Assembly: GCA_027306785.1 (NCBI GenBank)
Contig: DAHUZB010000018.1
Span: 62,001 to 126,000 of the forward strand
Source: Vulcanimicrobiota bacterium
Lineage (GTDB): Bacteria; Vulcanimicrobiota; Vulcanimicrobiia; Vulcanimicrobiales; Vulcanimicrobiaceae
Reading direction: 5' to 3'
DNA: 64,000 bases
Shown here: positions 16,060 through 25,451 of the stretch, in pieces
Numbering within the stretch: the first letter of the stretch is position 1
Layout: each line of letters starts with the position of its first letter
Notes under the pieces: generated by a model
What the model was told of the DNA's origin: nothing
What the model saw: only the letters and a program-made list of their open reading frames with translations
Database searches by the model: none
Translations under genes and position numbers: made by a program

Positions 16060-16328
16060 GCCACACCTCCAGGCAAGCTTGGTTATTGTGCATTCAAACC
16101 TACCCCGGATACTTCAAGTGCGTCAAGTATGACCTGTGTCAACGCTTTTGGGCGCTTCGCATCCCCGGCGCAGAGCGCCGTTAATCGGCGCATCCGAATC
16201 GCGTCGTGCACGGCGCACGTAAGCCGCCCACATTAGGGGCGGATTTACGAGCTGCGTTCGAAACGCGGTTTGTCGATTATAGCGAGCTGCGTCCGCATTC
16301 TCGCTAGCCACCCTCATGCCTACGGAAT
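16060..16328. other. Low-GC non-coding stretch with candidate minus-strand promoter elements
   Basis: No convincing gene is seen in these 269 bases. On the minus strand, upstream of the AUU-start gene, TTGACG (16121-16126) and TAGGTT (16097-16102) are spaced 18 bases apart. Further upstream is an exact TATAAT (16276-16281), with a direct repeat CGAGCTGCGT at 16248-16257 and 16283-16292. A small hairpin CGGCG-CAGAG-CGCCG lies near 16167-16181. A 64-codon frame at 16123-16317 is possible but has no supporting start signal. Confidence 0.4.
16097..16126 (-). promoter_or_regulatory. Candidate sigma70-type promoter of the secreted-protein gene
   Basis: TTGACG matches the -35 box at 5 of 6 positions; the -10 candidate TAGGTT is weak. 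The 18-base spacing is acceptable and the site lies about 40-70 bases upstream of the ATT start. It is stated as a candidate only. Confidence 0.3.
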
Positions 16329-16559
16329 TTAGAAAAGCAGATCAGATCCTAAAGGGGACGCTTTTGCGATCAGGAGCGCTTCTCCGTCGTGCGCTAATAT
16401 ATAAACACGCCGAACCGCAGCGACAACCGTCTCCATAAACGCAAGATCAACGTAGCGGCGATCATTGAAAGCAAGATCACCGGTATCGATTTGAATGTCG
16501 ACAAAGCGGTACGTCCCGATGCCTGAAACTGCAGCGACGATTTCCCTTAAATTGTTCAT
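16329..16559 (-). CDS. Small unknown protein in the islet, coupled to an upstream mini-frame
   Basis: A 76-residue frame starting at ATG 16559, about half G+C. The start overlaps the TGA of a 59-codon frame (ATGA), which in turn overlaps a 27-codon frame (TTGA). The protein alternates short hydrophobic strands with acidic turns (YRFVDIQIDTGDLAF, VYILAHDGEALLIAK) and looks like a small alpha/beta domain. No family is recognised. Either the three frames are a translationally coupled set, or they are one ancestral gene of about 160 codons broken by two frameshifts in the same direction. Coding status is uncertain. Confidence 0.4.
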   Translation of the reverse strand: MNNLREIVAAVSGIGTYRFVDIQIDTGDLAFNDRRYVDLAFMETVVAAVRRVYILAHDGEALLIAKASPLGSDLLF

Positions 16560-16735
16560 GCCGGCAAATGTATAGACTTCATGTTAAACAATAGAGCTTT
16601 GCGCTTTGAACCCGCATCAGCGGCTTCGTCGTCCACCCATCGGTCGGTCTTGCCGAATAATGTTCGCAGGTTAGCATTGTTCCAACCGTAACCGACGGCG
16701 TTTCTATCTGCGCGTATTGCAACGATAGGCGTCAA
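16556..16735 (-). CDS. 59-residue mini-frame in the islet
   Basis: This frame opens at TTG 16735 and ends at a TGA overlapping the ATG of the 76-codon frame. The translation includes IVAIRADRNAVGYGWNN and TDRWVDDEAADAG, with a protein-like composition and few Arg-rich runs, unlike random frames in this genome. The TTG overlaps the TGA of a 27-codon frame (16732-16815) in the preceding register. It is reported because of the linked overlaps, but could be decayed coding sequence. Confidence 0.3.
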   Translation of the reverse strand: MTPIVAIRADRNAVGYGWNNANLRTLFGKTDRWVDDEAADAGSKRKALLFNMKSIHLPA

Positions 16736-16815
16736 AGCGTTTTACCGTCCGCTAGGTTTGCCAGACGTAACCCATTTGCTTGGCCGCATTCATGGGTTTT
16801 CGATGAGGTTTCCAT
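16732..16815 (-). CDS. 27-residue mini-frame at the head of the islet chain
   Basis: ATG 16815 opens 27 codons ending in ANLADGKTL and a TGA that overlaps the TTG of the next frame. Read across the overlap the sequence would continue smoothly as DGKTL-TPIVAI, which is why a frameshifted single gene is the main alternative. Between this and the mlaF stop (16816-16926) nothing else is seen. Confidence 0.2.
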   Translation of the reverse strand: METSSKTHECGQANGLRLANLADGKTL

Positions 16816-16926
16816 TGAAAGAATCGGCAGCCGCCACCGAGAATGCGCTGATATCCATATCCTTCATCCTTGAATCGTTCGGACTATACGAGCGGCAACG
16901 TAGGTCATCGGTGCAGTTGTTGCGCG

Positions 16927-17682
16927 TTAGATGGGGATGGGGCCGACTTCGGAGCCTTGGAGGAACTGTTGGACGATCGGGTTGATCGAGCGTTTGATTT
17001 CGTCGACGGTACCGTACGCGATGATCGCGCCTTCGAAGAGCATCGCCACGTAGTCGGCCATCATGTAGATCGATTGCAGGTCGTGCGAGATCACCACGGC
17101 GGTGCCGTTGAGCAGCTTGCGCAGGCGCACGATCGTATCCGTGATTAAATGCGTCACGATCGGATCCAGTCCGGTCGTCGGTTCGTCGTAGAGCACGAGC
17201 TCCGGCCGCGTCACGATCGCGCGAGCGAAGCCGGCACGCTTGAGCATACCGCCCGAAAGCTCGCTCGGCATGCTGTTGAACGTATTCGCCAGGCCGACGC
17301 TCTCGAGGGCGTCTTCGACGATCTTGCGGATCTCTTCGTCGTGTAGATGGGTGTGCTCGCGCAGCGGCAGCGCGACGTTCTCGCCGACGGTCAGGCTATC
17401 CAGCAGTGCGGCGAACTGAAATGAGAGGCTGATCTTGCGACGCACCTCATTCAGATCGCTCTCGGGCATATGGCAGATATCGTGATCGCGGACGTACACG
17501 TGCCCCGCGTCGGGTTTGCGAAGGCCGTCGAGCAGGCGCAGGATCGTCGATTTCCCGGCACCGGAGAGGCCGATGATACAGGTGATCGCGCCTTCCACGA
17601 TGTCCAGATTGCAGTTGCGTAGGATCACGCGATCGCCGTAGCTCAGCGATACGTCGTCGAGGCGTGCGATGGCGCTGCGCAT
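16927..17682 (-). CDS. mlaF: Mla/Mce lipid transporter ATPase
   Basis: A 251-residue ABC ATPase. Walker A is GLSGAGKST (38-46), the signature LSGGM (142-146), Walker B with D-loop LVLYDEPTTGLD (about 162-173) and the switch histidine SHDL. The sequence between Walker A and signature (SLSFQFAALLDSLTVGENV) matches the MlaF/MkL subgroup that drives Mce-type lipid transport. The start ATG 17682 is 2 bases after the mlaE stop; in-frame codons further upstream lie inside mlaE and are not Mla-like. It powers the MlaE permease and the MlaD ring. No mlaB or mlaC gene is seen beside it. Confidence 0.92.
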   Translation of the reverse strand: MRSAIARLDDVSLSYGDRVILRNCNLDIVEGAITCIIGLSGAGKSTILRLLDGLRKPDAGHVYVRDHDICHMPESDLNEVRRKISLSFQFAALLDSLTVGENVALPLREHTHLHDEEIRKIVEDALESVGLANTFNSMPSELSGGMLKRAGFARAIVTRPELVLYDEPTTGLDPIVTHLITDTIVRLRKLLNGTAVVISHDLQSIYMMADYVAMLFEGAIIAYGTVDEIKRSINPIVQQFLQGSEVGPIPI

Positions 17683-17684
17683 CG

Positions 17685-18461
17685 TTAGTGTCCGCCGAAG
17701 AGCACGAACGAGAGCACGAAATTCGAGATGAAGATCAGGATGATCGAGGTCACGACCGCGTTGGTGGTCGATTTGCCCACGCCCGCCGCACCGCCGCGCG
17801 TCGAGAGTCCCTGATAGGCGCCGATCAGCGCGATGATGCCGGCGAAGACGAGCGACTTCAACAGACCTTTGAGGATGTCTTCGAAGCCGATGGCCTGGCG
17901 CGCCGATGAGATGAACGTGTCGTTCGAGATGTGCGCGTAGGTCTGCGCGATCCACATTCCGCCCGCGATCGAGATCACGTCGGCGAACACGGTGAGGAGC
18001 GGCAGCATCACGACGAGCGCGAGCAGACGCGGCACGACGAGAAAACGTGCGGGCTCCAAGCCCATCGAGGTGAGCGCCTCGATCTGTTCGGTGACCACCA
18101 TCGAGCCGAGTTCGGCCGCAATCGCCGATCCTACGCGTCCCGCGACGACGACCGCGGTGAGCATCGGGCCGAGTTCACGCACGCTCGCAAACGCGACCGC
18201 GCCGCCGACCAGGCTGCCGATGCCGAACTGCACGGCCTGCACCGCCGATTCGAGCGAGATCACCATGCCCGTAAAGAGCGAGGTGAGGATCACGATCACC
18301 ACCGACTGCACGCCGAGCAGGTAGCATTGACTGATCGTCTCGATGAAGCGGATGCGCAGTCGCACCAAGAACGAGGTGGACTCGCCCGCGAGCAACGTCA
18401 CGCCGCCCGCATATTCGAGCAGGTCGATCGAAGCTCGTCCCACCCGGTCGAGCATTTTCAT
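17685..18461 (-). CDS. mlaE: Mla/Mce lipid transporter permease
   Basis: A 258-residue integral membrane protein of the MlaE/YrbE family, about five to six membrane segments. Family motifs include GAVAFASVRELGPMLTAVVVAGRVGSA and EQIEALTSMGLEP, the EQ-loop-like segment that meets the ATPase. It forms the inner-membrane dimer that moves phospholipids with MlaF and MlaD. The ATG overlaps the stop of the upstream coiled-coil gene by 4 bases (ATGA), and mlaF follows after 2 bases, so the three are co-translated. Confidence 0.92.
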   Translation of the reverse strand: MKMLDRVGRASIDLLEYAGGVTLLAGESTSFLVRLRIRFIETISQCYLLGVQSVVIVILTSLFTGMVISLESAVQAVQFGIGSLVGGAVAFASVRELGPMLTAVVVAGRVGSAIAAELGSMVVTEQIEALTSMGLEPARFLVVPRLLALVVMLPLLTVFADVISIAGGMWIAQTYAHISNDTFISSARQAIGFEDILKGLLKSLVFAGIIALIGAYQGLSTRGGAAGVGKSTTNAVVTSIILIFISNFVLSFVLFGGH

Positions 18462-18793
18462 GCCGAGCCGTCTCCGAGCCGTTCGAGATCCGCGAGGATC
18501 GATTGCGTCGCCTCGATGCGCTTGACCGCCACGCCGCGCTCGGCGCTGAGGTTGAAATGCACCTGATTGATCTGTTCGAGCCGCTTATCGACGTCACGCA
18601 GATGCGCGCGCGCCTCGCGTTCGAATCCGCCGAAATACGAACGAACCGCGCTCATGTAGCGCGACCGCTCGCCTTCGGCGGCGCCCGCCCGCAGCGCTTC
18701 TTCCATTCGCGTCTGGGCCTGCTTCATCGCGCGGTCGGTGATGTGGAACGCGCCGACGCGCGCGACGAGCGCCGCGAGCGATTCGTCAGACAT
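18458..18793 (-). CDS. Small helical protein of unknown function upstream of mlaE
   Basis: A 111-residue protein beginning at ATG 18793, eight bases inside the end of rph, and ending in an ATGA overlap with mlaE. It is almost entirely helical and charged ([21 protein letters not shown], then [11 protein letters not shown]), suggesting a coiled coil, and has no membrane segment or signal peptide. No known family is recognised. Its tight coupling to mlaE suggests a possible accessory role in lipid transport in the cytoplasm, but this is inference from position only. Confidence 0.6.
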   Translation of the reverse strand: MSDESLAALVARVGAFHITDRAMKQAQTRMEEALRAGAAEGERSRYMSAVRSYFGGFEREARAHLRDVDKRLEQINQVHFNLSAERGVAVKRIEATQSILADLERLGDGSA

Positions 18794-19534
18794 TGACCGC
18801 CTTGCGAATCGGAACCCCGGCCGCGGCGAGTACCGTCTCCTGCGCGGCAAAGAGCGTACGAATGCCGCCCTCGGCGAGCGCAAGCAGTCGATCGAGCTCG
18901 GCGCGGTCGAACGGTTCGGCTTCGGCGGTGCCTTGGATCTCCACGTACTTGCCCGCGTCGGTCATGAAGACGTTCATGTCGGTGTGCGCGTTCGAATCTT
19001 CGTCGTACGCGAGATCGAGCATGAGAATGCCGCGCACGATGCCGACGCTCGTCGCCGCCACCATGCCGCTGAGCGGCCAGCGGGCGCCGGAGAGTTCGGG
19101 CACCTTCGCGAGCGCGAGCGCGAGCGCCACGTACGCCCCGGTAAGCGATGCCGTACGCGTGCCGCCGTCGGCCTGTAGCACGTCGCAATCCACCCAGATC
19201 GTGCGCTCGCCGAGCTTCGCGAAATCGGTCACGGCGCGCAGCGCGCGGCCGATGATGCGCTGAATCTCGTGCGTGCGTCCGCCCACCTTGCCCTTGGCGG
19301 ATTCGCGTGCGGTGCGATCCTGCGTGGCGCGCGGCAGCATCGCGTACTCGGCGGTCACCCAGCCGGTGCCTTTGCCTTTGAGCCACTGCGGCACGCGCTC
19401 TTCCAGCGTCGCCGCGCAGAGCACGCGCGTATTGCCCACCGAGATCAGCGCGCTGCCCTCGGCGTACTTCAGGTAGCCCGGTTCGATCGTGACCGGGCGG
19501 AGTTCATCGGGCCTGCGCCCGTCGGAGCGCTGCA

Positions 19535-19535
<1 letters not shown>
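18786..19535 (-). CDS. rph: Ribonuclease PH
   Basis: A 249-residue phosphorolytic exoribonuclease that trims tRNA 3' ends. Family motifs include [13 protein letters not shown] at the N-terminus, [35 protein letters not shown] and [20 protein letters not shown]. Its length is typical. The start ATG 19535 overlaps the glmS stop by one base (TAATG) and the end overlaps the next gene by 8 bases. A longer upstream extension inside glmS is rejected because the family N-terminus fits this start exactly. Confidence 0.95.
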
Positions 19536-21376
<1,841 letters not shown>

Positions 21377-21411
21377 ACTGATGCCCTATTAACGTGGTGT
21401 TCTTTGCGTAC

Positions 21412-21427
21412 GGTCGCCCGAGCGACC
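21412..21427 (-). terminator. Short stem-loop right after the rpoZ stop
   Basis: GGTCGC and GCGACC pair around a 4-base loop directly after the rpoZ TAG. No T-run follows, so at most it is a weak terminator or RNA-stabilising hairpin between rpoZ and glmS. Confidence 0.3.
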
Positions 21428-21700
21428 CTACTTGATGCCTTCTTTGGTGCGGTGGTAGGCGATCTGTCCCTCGGCGATCTCGTCGAGCGCGATCGAGACC
21501 GGCTTGTTGGGATTGATGTCTTCTTTGTCCACGAGCGGCTCGCTCGCGAAGAACTCGCGCCGATCCGACGGCGGCAACTGCTGCACGCGAATCCAGTTGT
21601 TGAGCTGGCGCGCGCGCTTGGTAACGATGTTGACGAGGCTGAACTTCGAATCCGCGTGCTTGAGCAGCGCGTCGAGGTCGCCGAATACGGTCTTGCTCAC
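21428..21700 (-). CDS. rpoZ: RNA polymerase omega subunit
   Basis: A 90-residue protein with the omega core motif: the KFSLVNIVTKRARQLN helix matches the RpoZ 'YxLVxxxAKRARQL' pattern, and a C-terminal KPVSIALDEIAEGQI segment matches 'KPVxIALxEIxxGKI'. It helps assemble RNA polymerase beta-prime. It follows gmk by 15 bases, the usual gmk-rpoZ pairing in many bacteria, which supports both calls. Confidence 0.9.
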   Translation of the reverse strand: MSKTVFGDLDALLKHADSKFSLVNIVTKRARQLNNWIRVQQLPPSDRREFFASEPLVDKEDINPNKPVSIALDEIAEGQIAYHRTKEGIK

Positions 21701-21715
21701 CTGAAGTGTTTCCTT

Positions 21716-22336
21716 TTACGTACGTTCGATGGTGCCGATGGAATCATCGCCGAAGCGATGGATGCGGAAACGTTCCGCGTGGAGGATCGCGCCCAGATCG
21801 CGGACGGCGATCTCCGAATTGCCCTGCTCGTTGATGACGAGGTAGTCGAAGTTCCGAATGAACCGCATCTCCTCGCGTGCGATCGCGAGCCGTCGCGCGA
21901 TCTCTTCGTTCGTCTCGGTGCGCCGAGCGAGCAGCCGCTCGCGCAGGTGCGAGAAGCGATCGGGCACGAGAAAGATCAGAACCGCGTCGGGATACGATGC
22001 CTTGATCGCGAGCGCCCCGTGAACCTCGGGCTTCACGATCAGATCGTACCCGTCGGCGAGGGTTCGCTCGACGAAGTCGCGCGGCGTCCCGTACAGGTTG
22101 CCGTTATACTCCCGCCACTCGAGAAAACCGTCGCGCTCGCGCAGCGATTCGAAGGCTTCTCGCGTGAGAAAGAAGTAGTGCTCGCCTTCGTGTTCGCCGG
22201 GTCGCGGCTCGCGAGTCGTCGCGGAGACCGAGTACCGCAAGCGCGGCATCTGTCCTCGTAACGCCTCGACCAGCGTATCTTTGCCGGCCCCCGAGGGGCC
22301 GGAGACGACGAAGAGCAGCCCCGGGCCGGTGATCAA
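21716..22336 (-). CDS. gmk: Guanylate kinase
   Basis: A 206-residue kinase converting GMP to GDP with ATP. The P-loop VVSGPSGAGKDTL and the GMP-binding SATTREPRPGEHEGEHYFF segment are clear, followed by the LID region ARRTETNEEIARRL. The start is set at TTG 22336 because an AGGAG lies 5 bases upstream and the resulting length fits the family. An in-frame ATG at 22387 would add 17 Arg-rich residues and has no ribosome-binding site. The P-loop reads GKDT where most Gmk proteins have GKGT or GKST. Confidence 0.9.
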   Translation of the reverse strand: MITGPGLLFVVSGPSGAGKDTLVEALRGQMPRLRYSVSATTREPRPGEHEGEHYFFLTREAFESLRERDGFLEWREYNGNLYGTPRDFVERTLADGYDLIVKPEVHGALAIKASYPDAVLIFLVPDRFSHLRERLLARRTETNEEIARRLAIAREEMRFIRNFDYLVINEQGNSEIAVRDLGAILHAERFRIHRFGDDSIGTIERT

Positions 22337-22423
22337 ACGAACTCCTGTATACGAACGCGCGCGGCGATTGACGGACGAGCAAAGCATGAAGAGTTCCGAG
22401 CCGACGGAGAGGAAACCTCGTTT

Positions 22424-23920
22424 ATGGCGCTAGCACTTGCTTCCATTCTTGCAGAGAGCGCGCTTCGGCGCCCCGGCCGCACGGCCCTGATCTTCGGGTC
22501 CGAGCGCATCACCTATGCGCGGCTCTGGGAAGAGGCGCGCCGCTACGGGGCCATGTTCCGGCGCCACGGGGTGCAGCCGGGCGATCGTGTCGCGATCCTG
22601 CTCCCGAACGTGCCCGACTTCCCCCGCGCCTACTACGGCGCCCTCGCGATCGGCGCCGTGGTGGTGCCGGTCCACGCGCTCCTGACCGCCGAGGAGATCG
22701 CCTACGTGCTGCGCGACTCGGGCGCCAAGGTGCTCGTGGCGCACCCCCTGCTGCTCGCGGCGGGCGCTGCCGGGGCCGCGCAGGCCGGGGTGCCCTGCGT
22801 CGAAGCGGGCGTGCCGACCGACGAGCCGATCGCGCTCATGGAGCAGCGCGCGACCGAAGACGATGCGGTGATCCTCTACACGAGCGGCACCACCGGCAAA
22901 CCGAAAGGCGCGGTGCTCACCCAGAGCAACATGGTGCATAACGCCGCGGTCAGCGCCTTCGACCTCTTCTCGCTGCGCGAGGACGACGTCTTTCTCGGGG
23001 CGTTGCCGCTCTTTCACTCCTTCGGGCAGACCTGCGTGATGAACGCCGCCTTCCGCGTGGGGGGCGCCATGGTGCTGCTTCCGCGCTTCGACGGCGCGGC
23101 GGCACTCGAGCTGATGCTCGCGCACGGCGTCACGGTCTTCGCTGGCGTGCCGACGATGTACATCGCGCTACTCGACGCCGGTCGCGCCAACCCGGCGCGT
23201 CCGGCCCTGCGCCATGCCGTTTCGGGCGGCTCCTCGCTGCCGCTTGCGGTGCTCGAAGCCTTCGAGGCCGACTTCGGGACCCCGATCTACGAGGGGTACG
23301 GTCTCTCCGAGACCTCGCCGGTGGCGAGCTTCAACCAGCGCGAGTTCGGACGGCGCCCGGGGACGGTCGGCTGCGGCATCTGGGGCGTGGAGCTCGCGAT
23401 CGCGCGCCCCGAACTCGACGAGCGGATCGAGCTTCTCCCGCACGGCGAACTCGGCGAGATCGTGATTCGCGGCCACTGCGTCTTCAAAGGCTACCTGAAC
23501 AACCCGCAGGCCACGCGCGAGGCGATCGTGGACGGCTGGTTCCGCTCGGGCGATCTCGGCACCAAAGACGACGACGGCTTCATCACGATCGTCGACCGCA
23601 AGAAAGACATGATCCTGCGCGGCGGCTTCAACGTCTATCCGCGTGAGGTCGAAGAGGTGCTGATGCGCCATCCCGCGGTCAAGCAAGTCGCGGTCATCGG
23701 CGTGCCGCACGAGACGCACGGCGAAGAGATCGTGGCGGTGATCGTGCGCTCCGACGACGGCGGCGAGGCGACGACCGAGGCGATCGTCGCGTGGTCGCAA
23801 GAGCATCTCGGTCGCTACAAGTATCCGCGTCACGTGCATTTCGTCGACGCGATGCCGCTCGGCCCGAGCGGCAAAGTGCTCAAGCGCGAACTCAAACGCA
23901 CGATCGTCCCGGCCGGCTGA
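22424..23920 (+). CDS. AMP-forming acyl-CoA synthetase (FadD-like)
   Basis: A 498-residue ANL-superfamily ligase. It has the phosphate loop ILYTSGTTGKPKGAVLT, the A5 motif GYGLSETSP, the A7-A8 hinge GWFRSGDLGTKDDDGF and VDRKKDMI, and the catalytic lysine in GPSGKVLKREL. It activates a carboxylic acid with ATP and joins it to CoA; the size and motifs suit medium- or long-chain fatty acids, but the acid is not determined by sequence. A strong GGAGAGGAAA ribosome-binding site precedes ATG 22424. It is divergent from gmk, with 87 bases between the starts. Confidence 0.9.
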   Translation: MALALASILAESALRRPGRTALIFGSERITYARLWEEARRYGAMFRRHGVQPGDRVAILLPNVPDFPRAYYGALAIGAVVVPVHALLTAEEIAYVLRDSGAKVLVAHPLLLAAGAAGAAQAGVPCVEAGVPTDEPIALMEQRATEDDAVILYTSGTTGKPKGAVLTQSNMVHNAAVSAFDLFSLREDDVFLGALPLFHSFGQTCVMNAAFRVGGAMVLLPRFDGAAALELMLAHGVTVFAGVPTMYIALLDAGRANPARPALRHAVSGGSSLPLAVLEAFEADFGTPIYEGYGLSETSPVASFNQREFGRRPGTVGCGIWGVELAIARPELDERIELLPHGELGEIVIRGHCVFKGYLNNPQATREAIVDGWFRSGDLGTKDDDGFITIVDRKKDMILRGGFNVYPREVEEVLMRHPAVKQVAVIGVPHETHGEEIVAVIVRSDDGGEATTEAIVAWSQEHLGRYKYPRHVHFVDAMPLGPSGKVLKRELKRTIVPAG

Positions 23921-23927
23921 TCGCCGC

Positions 23928-25451
23928 GTGCGCACCGATGCTCTGCTGATTCGGCGGCTCGCGTTCGAGCTCGACGCGCGCTACCGCGGTGCGAAGGTGC
24001 GTGACGTGGGCATGCTCGCGGACGGACGCACCGCGATCGAACTCTGGTCGCGCGGACGCACCCTGCGCCTGGCGATCGACATCTTCGGTACGCCGCCGCT
24101 CGTAGAGATCGTCGACGACGAGCTTCCGATCGCGGTGGAACCGGGCTTTATACGCGCGGTCGGCGCGGCATTGCGCGGCACCGCGCTGCTCGGCGTGCGC
24201 GCGCGCAAGGGCGATCGGCTGCTGCGCTTCGTGTTCGGCACGCGCTCGCGCTTCGGCGTGGGCGACGAGATCGATCTCTACGTCGAATTGGTGCCGCGTT
24301 TCGGCAATGTCGTGCTCGTGAAGCGCGATACCGTCGTCGCCGCGGCCAAGGAATTCTCCCTCGCCGAGAACGGCACGCGCGCCGTGCAGGCGGGTCTGCC
24401 CTACCAACTCCCGCCGCTCGCGCCGCGCGCCGCGCTCGCACCGGCGCTCACCGATGACGAGCGCGACGGCGAGGCGCTCGTGCGCGCGCCGCTGTACGTC
24501 TATCGACGGGACGGGAGCGTGGTGCAGGCCTATCCCGCGCCGCTCGACGGCTTCGCCGATGCGGCGTGCACGCGCGAAGAGTCGCTGCTCGATCTGGTCG
24601 GCGAGGTGCGGCGCGCGCAGGTGGGCAGCGCCGCGCATCGGCGCGCCGCGCAGCGCCGTCACGCCTTCGCAAAGCGTCTCGATGAACGCGAGCGCAAAAC
24701 GCGCGCCGAACTGGCCGCGCTCGATGCGAAGCGGCGCGAAGCGGCCGCCCGCGACGTGCTGCGCGAGGAAGGCGAGGCGATCTTCGCGCGCTTGTACGAA
24801 CTCGCCGACGAGGCGGCGCGCGACGAAGCCAAGGAGCGGGCGACGGCGCTCTTCGCGCGCTATAAAAAACTCGGCACCTCGCTTCCGCATATCGAGGAAC
24901 GCGAAGGCGCGCTGCGGACCGCGCTGCACGCGATCGAGGAGTTACGCTGGGAGGTCGAACGCGCCGCCGACGGCGATCTCGACGATGTCGAGAGTGCGCT
25001 CGAGGCGCTCGAACCGCGTCCCAAGAGCGCCCGAGCGAACGCGAAGCGGCGCAAGCGCACGCCGCTCGAGGAGCGCACCGCGCACGGCTCGCGCATTCTG
25101 GTCGGGCGTTCGCCGCTCGAAAACGCCGATCTCACCTTCCATGTGGCGCGTCCGAGCGATCTCTGGTTCCACGCGCAAAACATTCCGGGCGCGCACGTGA
25201 TTCTGCAGCGTGACGATCGCAGCGCCGCGCCCGAAGCCGATATCGAGCGCGCCGCCGAACTCGCGGCGTTCTACTCGAAGGCCAAGAACGCGCCGAAGGT
25301 GCCGATCGATTTTACCGAGCGCAAATTCGTGCGCGCGCAACGCAACGCGCCGCCCGGCCTGGTGTGGTACACGCATCCGCGTACGCTCACCGTCGTGCCG
25401 CGCGGCCCTTCGACGAACTCAGCCCTTCGACCGGCTCAGGGTGACACGTAG
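23928..25451 (+). CDS. rqcH: NFACT-family protein (RqcH/Tae2-like ribosome quality control factor)
   Basis: A 507-residue protein starting at GTG 23928, seven bases after the ligase stop. NFACT-N covers about 1-240, then come HhH and coiled-coil regions (about 245-370), then the NFACT-R domain (about 390-490) with GRSPLENADLTFHVA and DLWFHAQNIPGAHVIL. RqcH binds stalled 50S-peptidyl-tRNA and adds alanine tails in bacteria. After the family's usual end (PGLVWYTHPRTLTVVP) the last 14 residues are encoded by a short palindromic repeat. The stop lies 16 bases inside the convergent EAL gene. Confidence 0.88.
   Translation: MRTDALLIRRLAFELDARYRGAKVRDVGMLADGRTAIELWSRGRTLRLAIDIFGTPPLVEIVDDELPIAVEPGFIRAVGAALRGTALLGVRARKGDRLLRFVFGTRSRFGVGDEIDLYVELVPRFGNVVLVKRDTVVAAAKEFSLAENGTRAVQAGLPYQLPPLAPRAALAPALTDDERDGEALVRAPLYVYRRDGSVVQAYPAPLDGFADAACTREESLLDLVGEVRRAQVGSAAHRRAAQRRHAFAKRLDERERKTRAELAALDAKRREAAARDVLREEGEAIFARLYELADEAARDEAKERATALFARYKKLGTSLPHIEEREGALRTALHAIEELRWEVERAADGDLDDVESALEALEPRPKSARANAKRRKRTPLEERTAHGSRILVGRSPLENADLTFHVARPSDLWFHAQNIPGAHVILQRDDRSAAPEADIERAAELAAFYSKAKNAPKVPIDFTERKFVRAQRNAPPGLVWYTHPRTLTVVPRGPSTNSALRPAQGDT
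25406..25447. repeat. REP-like palindromic repeat forming both gene ends
   Basis: Two related units begin CCCTTCGAC: unit one 25406-25422 (ending AACTCAG) and unit two 25423-25447 (ending GGCTCAGGGTGACAC). They match the widespread CCTTCGAC-n-GCTCAGGGTGAC intergenic repeat type known from many bacterial genomes. In the plus direction it encodes the extra tail of the NFACT protein; in the minus direction it supplies Val-Ser-Pro and the TGA stop of the EAL protein. Confidence 0.65.

Noticed and set aside
16123-16317. Minus-strand frame of 64 codons after the 76-codon islet gene
   Set aside because: Possible, but there is no ribosome-binding site and no family; the region also holds promoter-like motifs. 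Treated as non-coding.
16758-16985. Plus-strand frame of 75 codons at the mlaF edge of the islet
   Set aside because: It runs into the antisense of mlaF, has no good start signal, and the second half is shadow-like.
21377-21427. A glmS ribozyme upstream of glmS
   Set aside because: Only 51 bases separate glmS and rpoZ, too short for the ribozyme core, and no matching motif is visible.
22337-22387. Longer N-terminus for guanylate kinase from ATG 22387
   Set aside because: The added residues are Arg-rich and not family-like, while TTG 22336 has AGGAG at the right distance.
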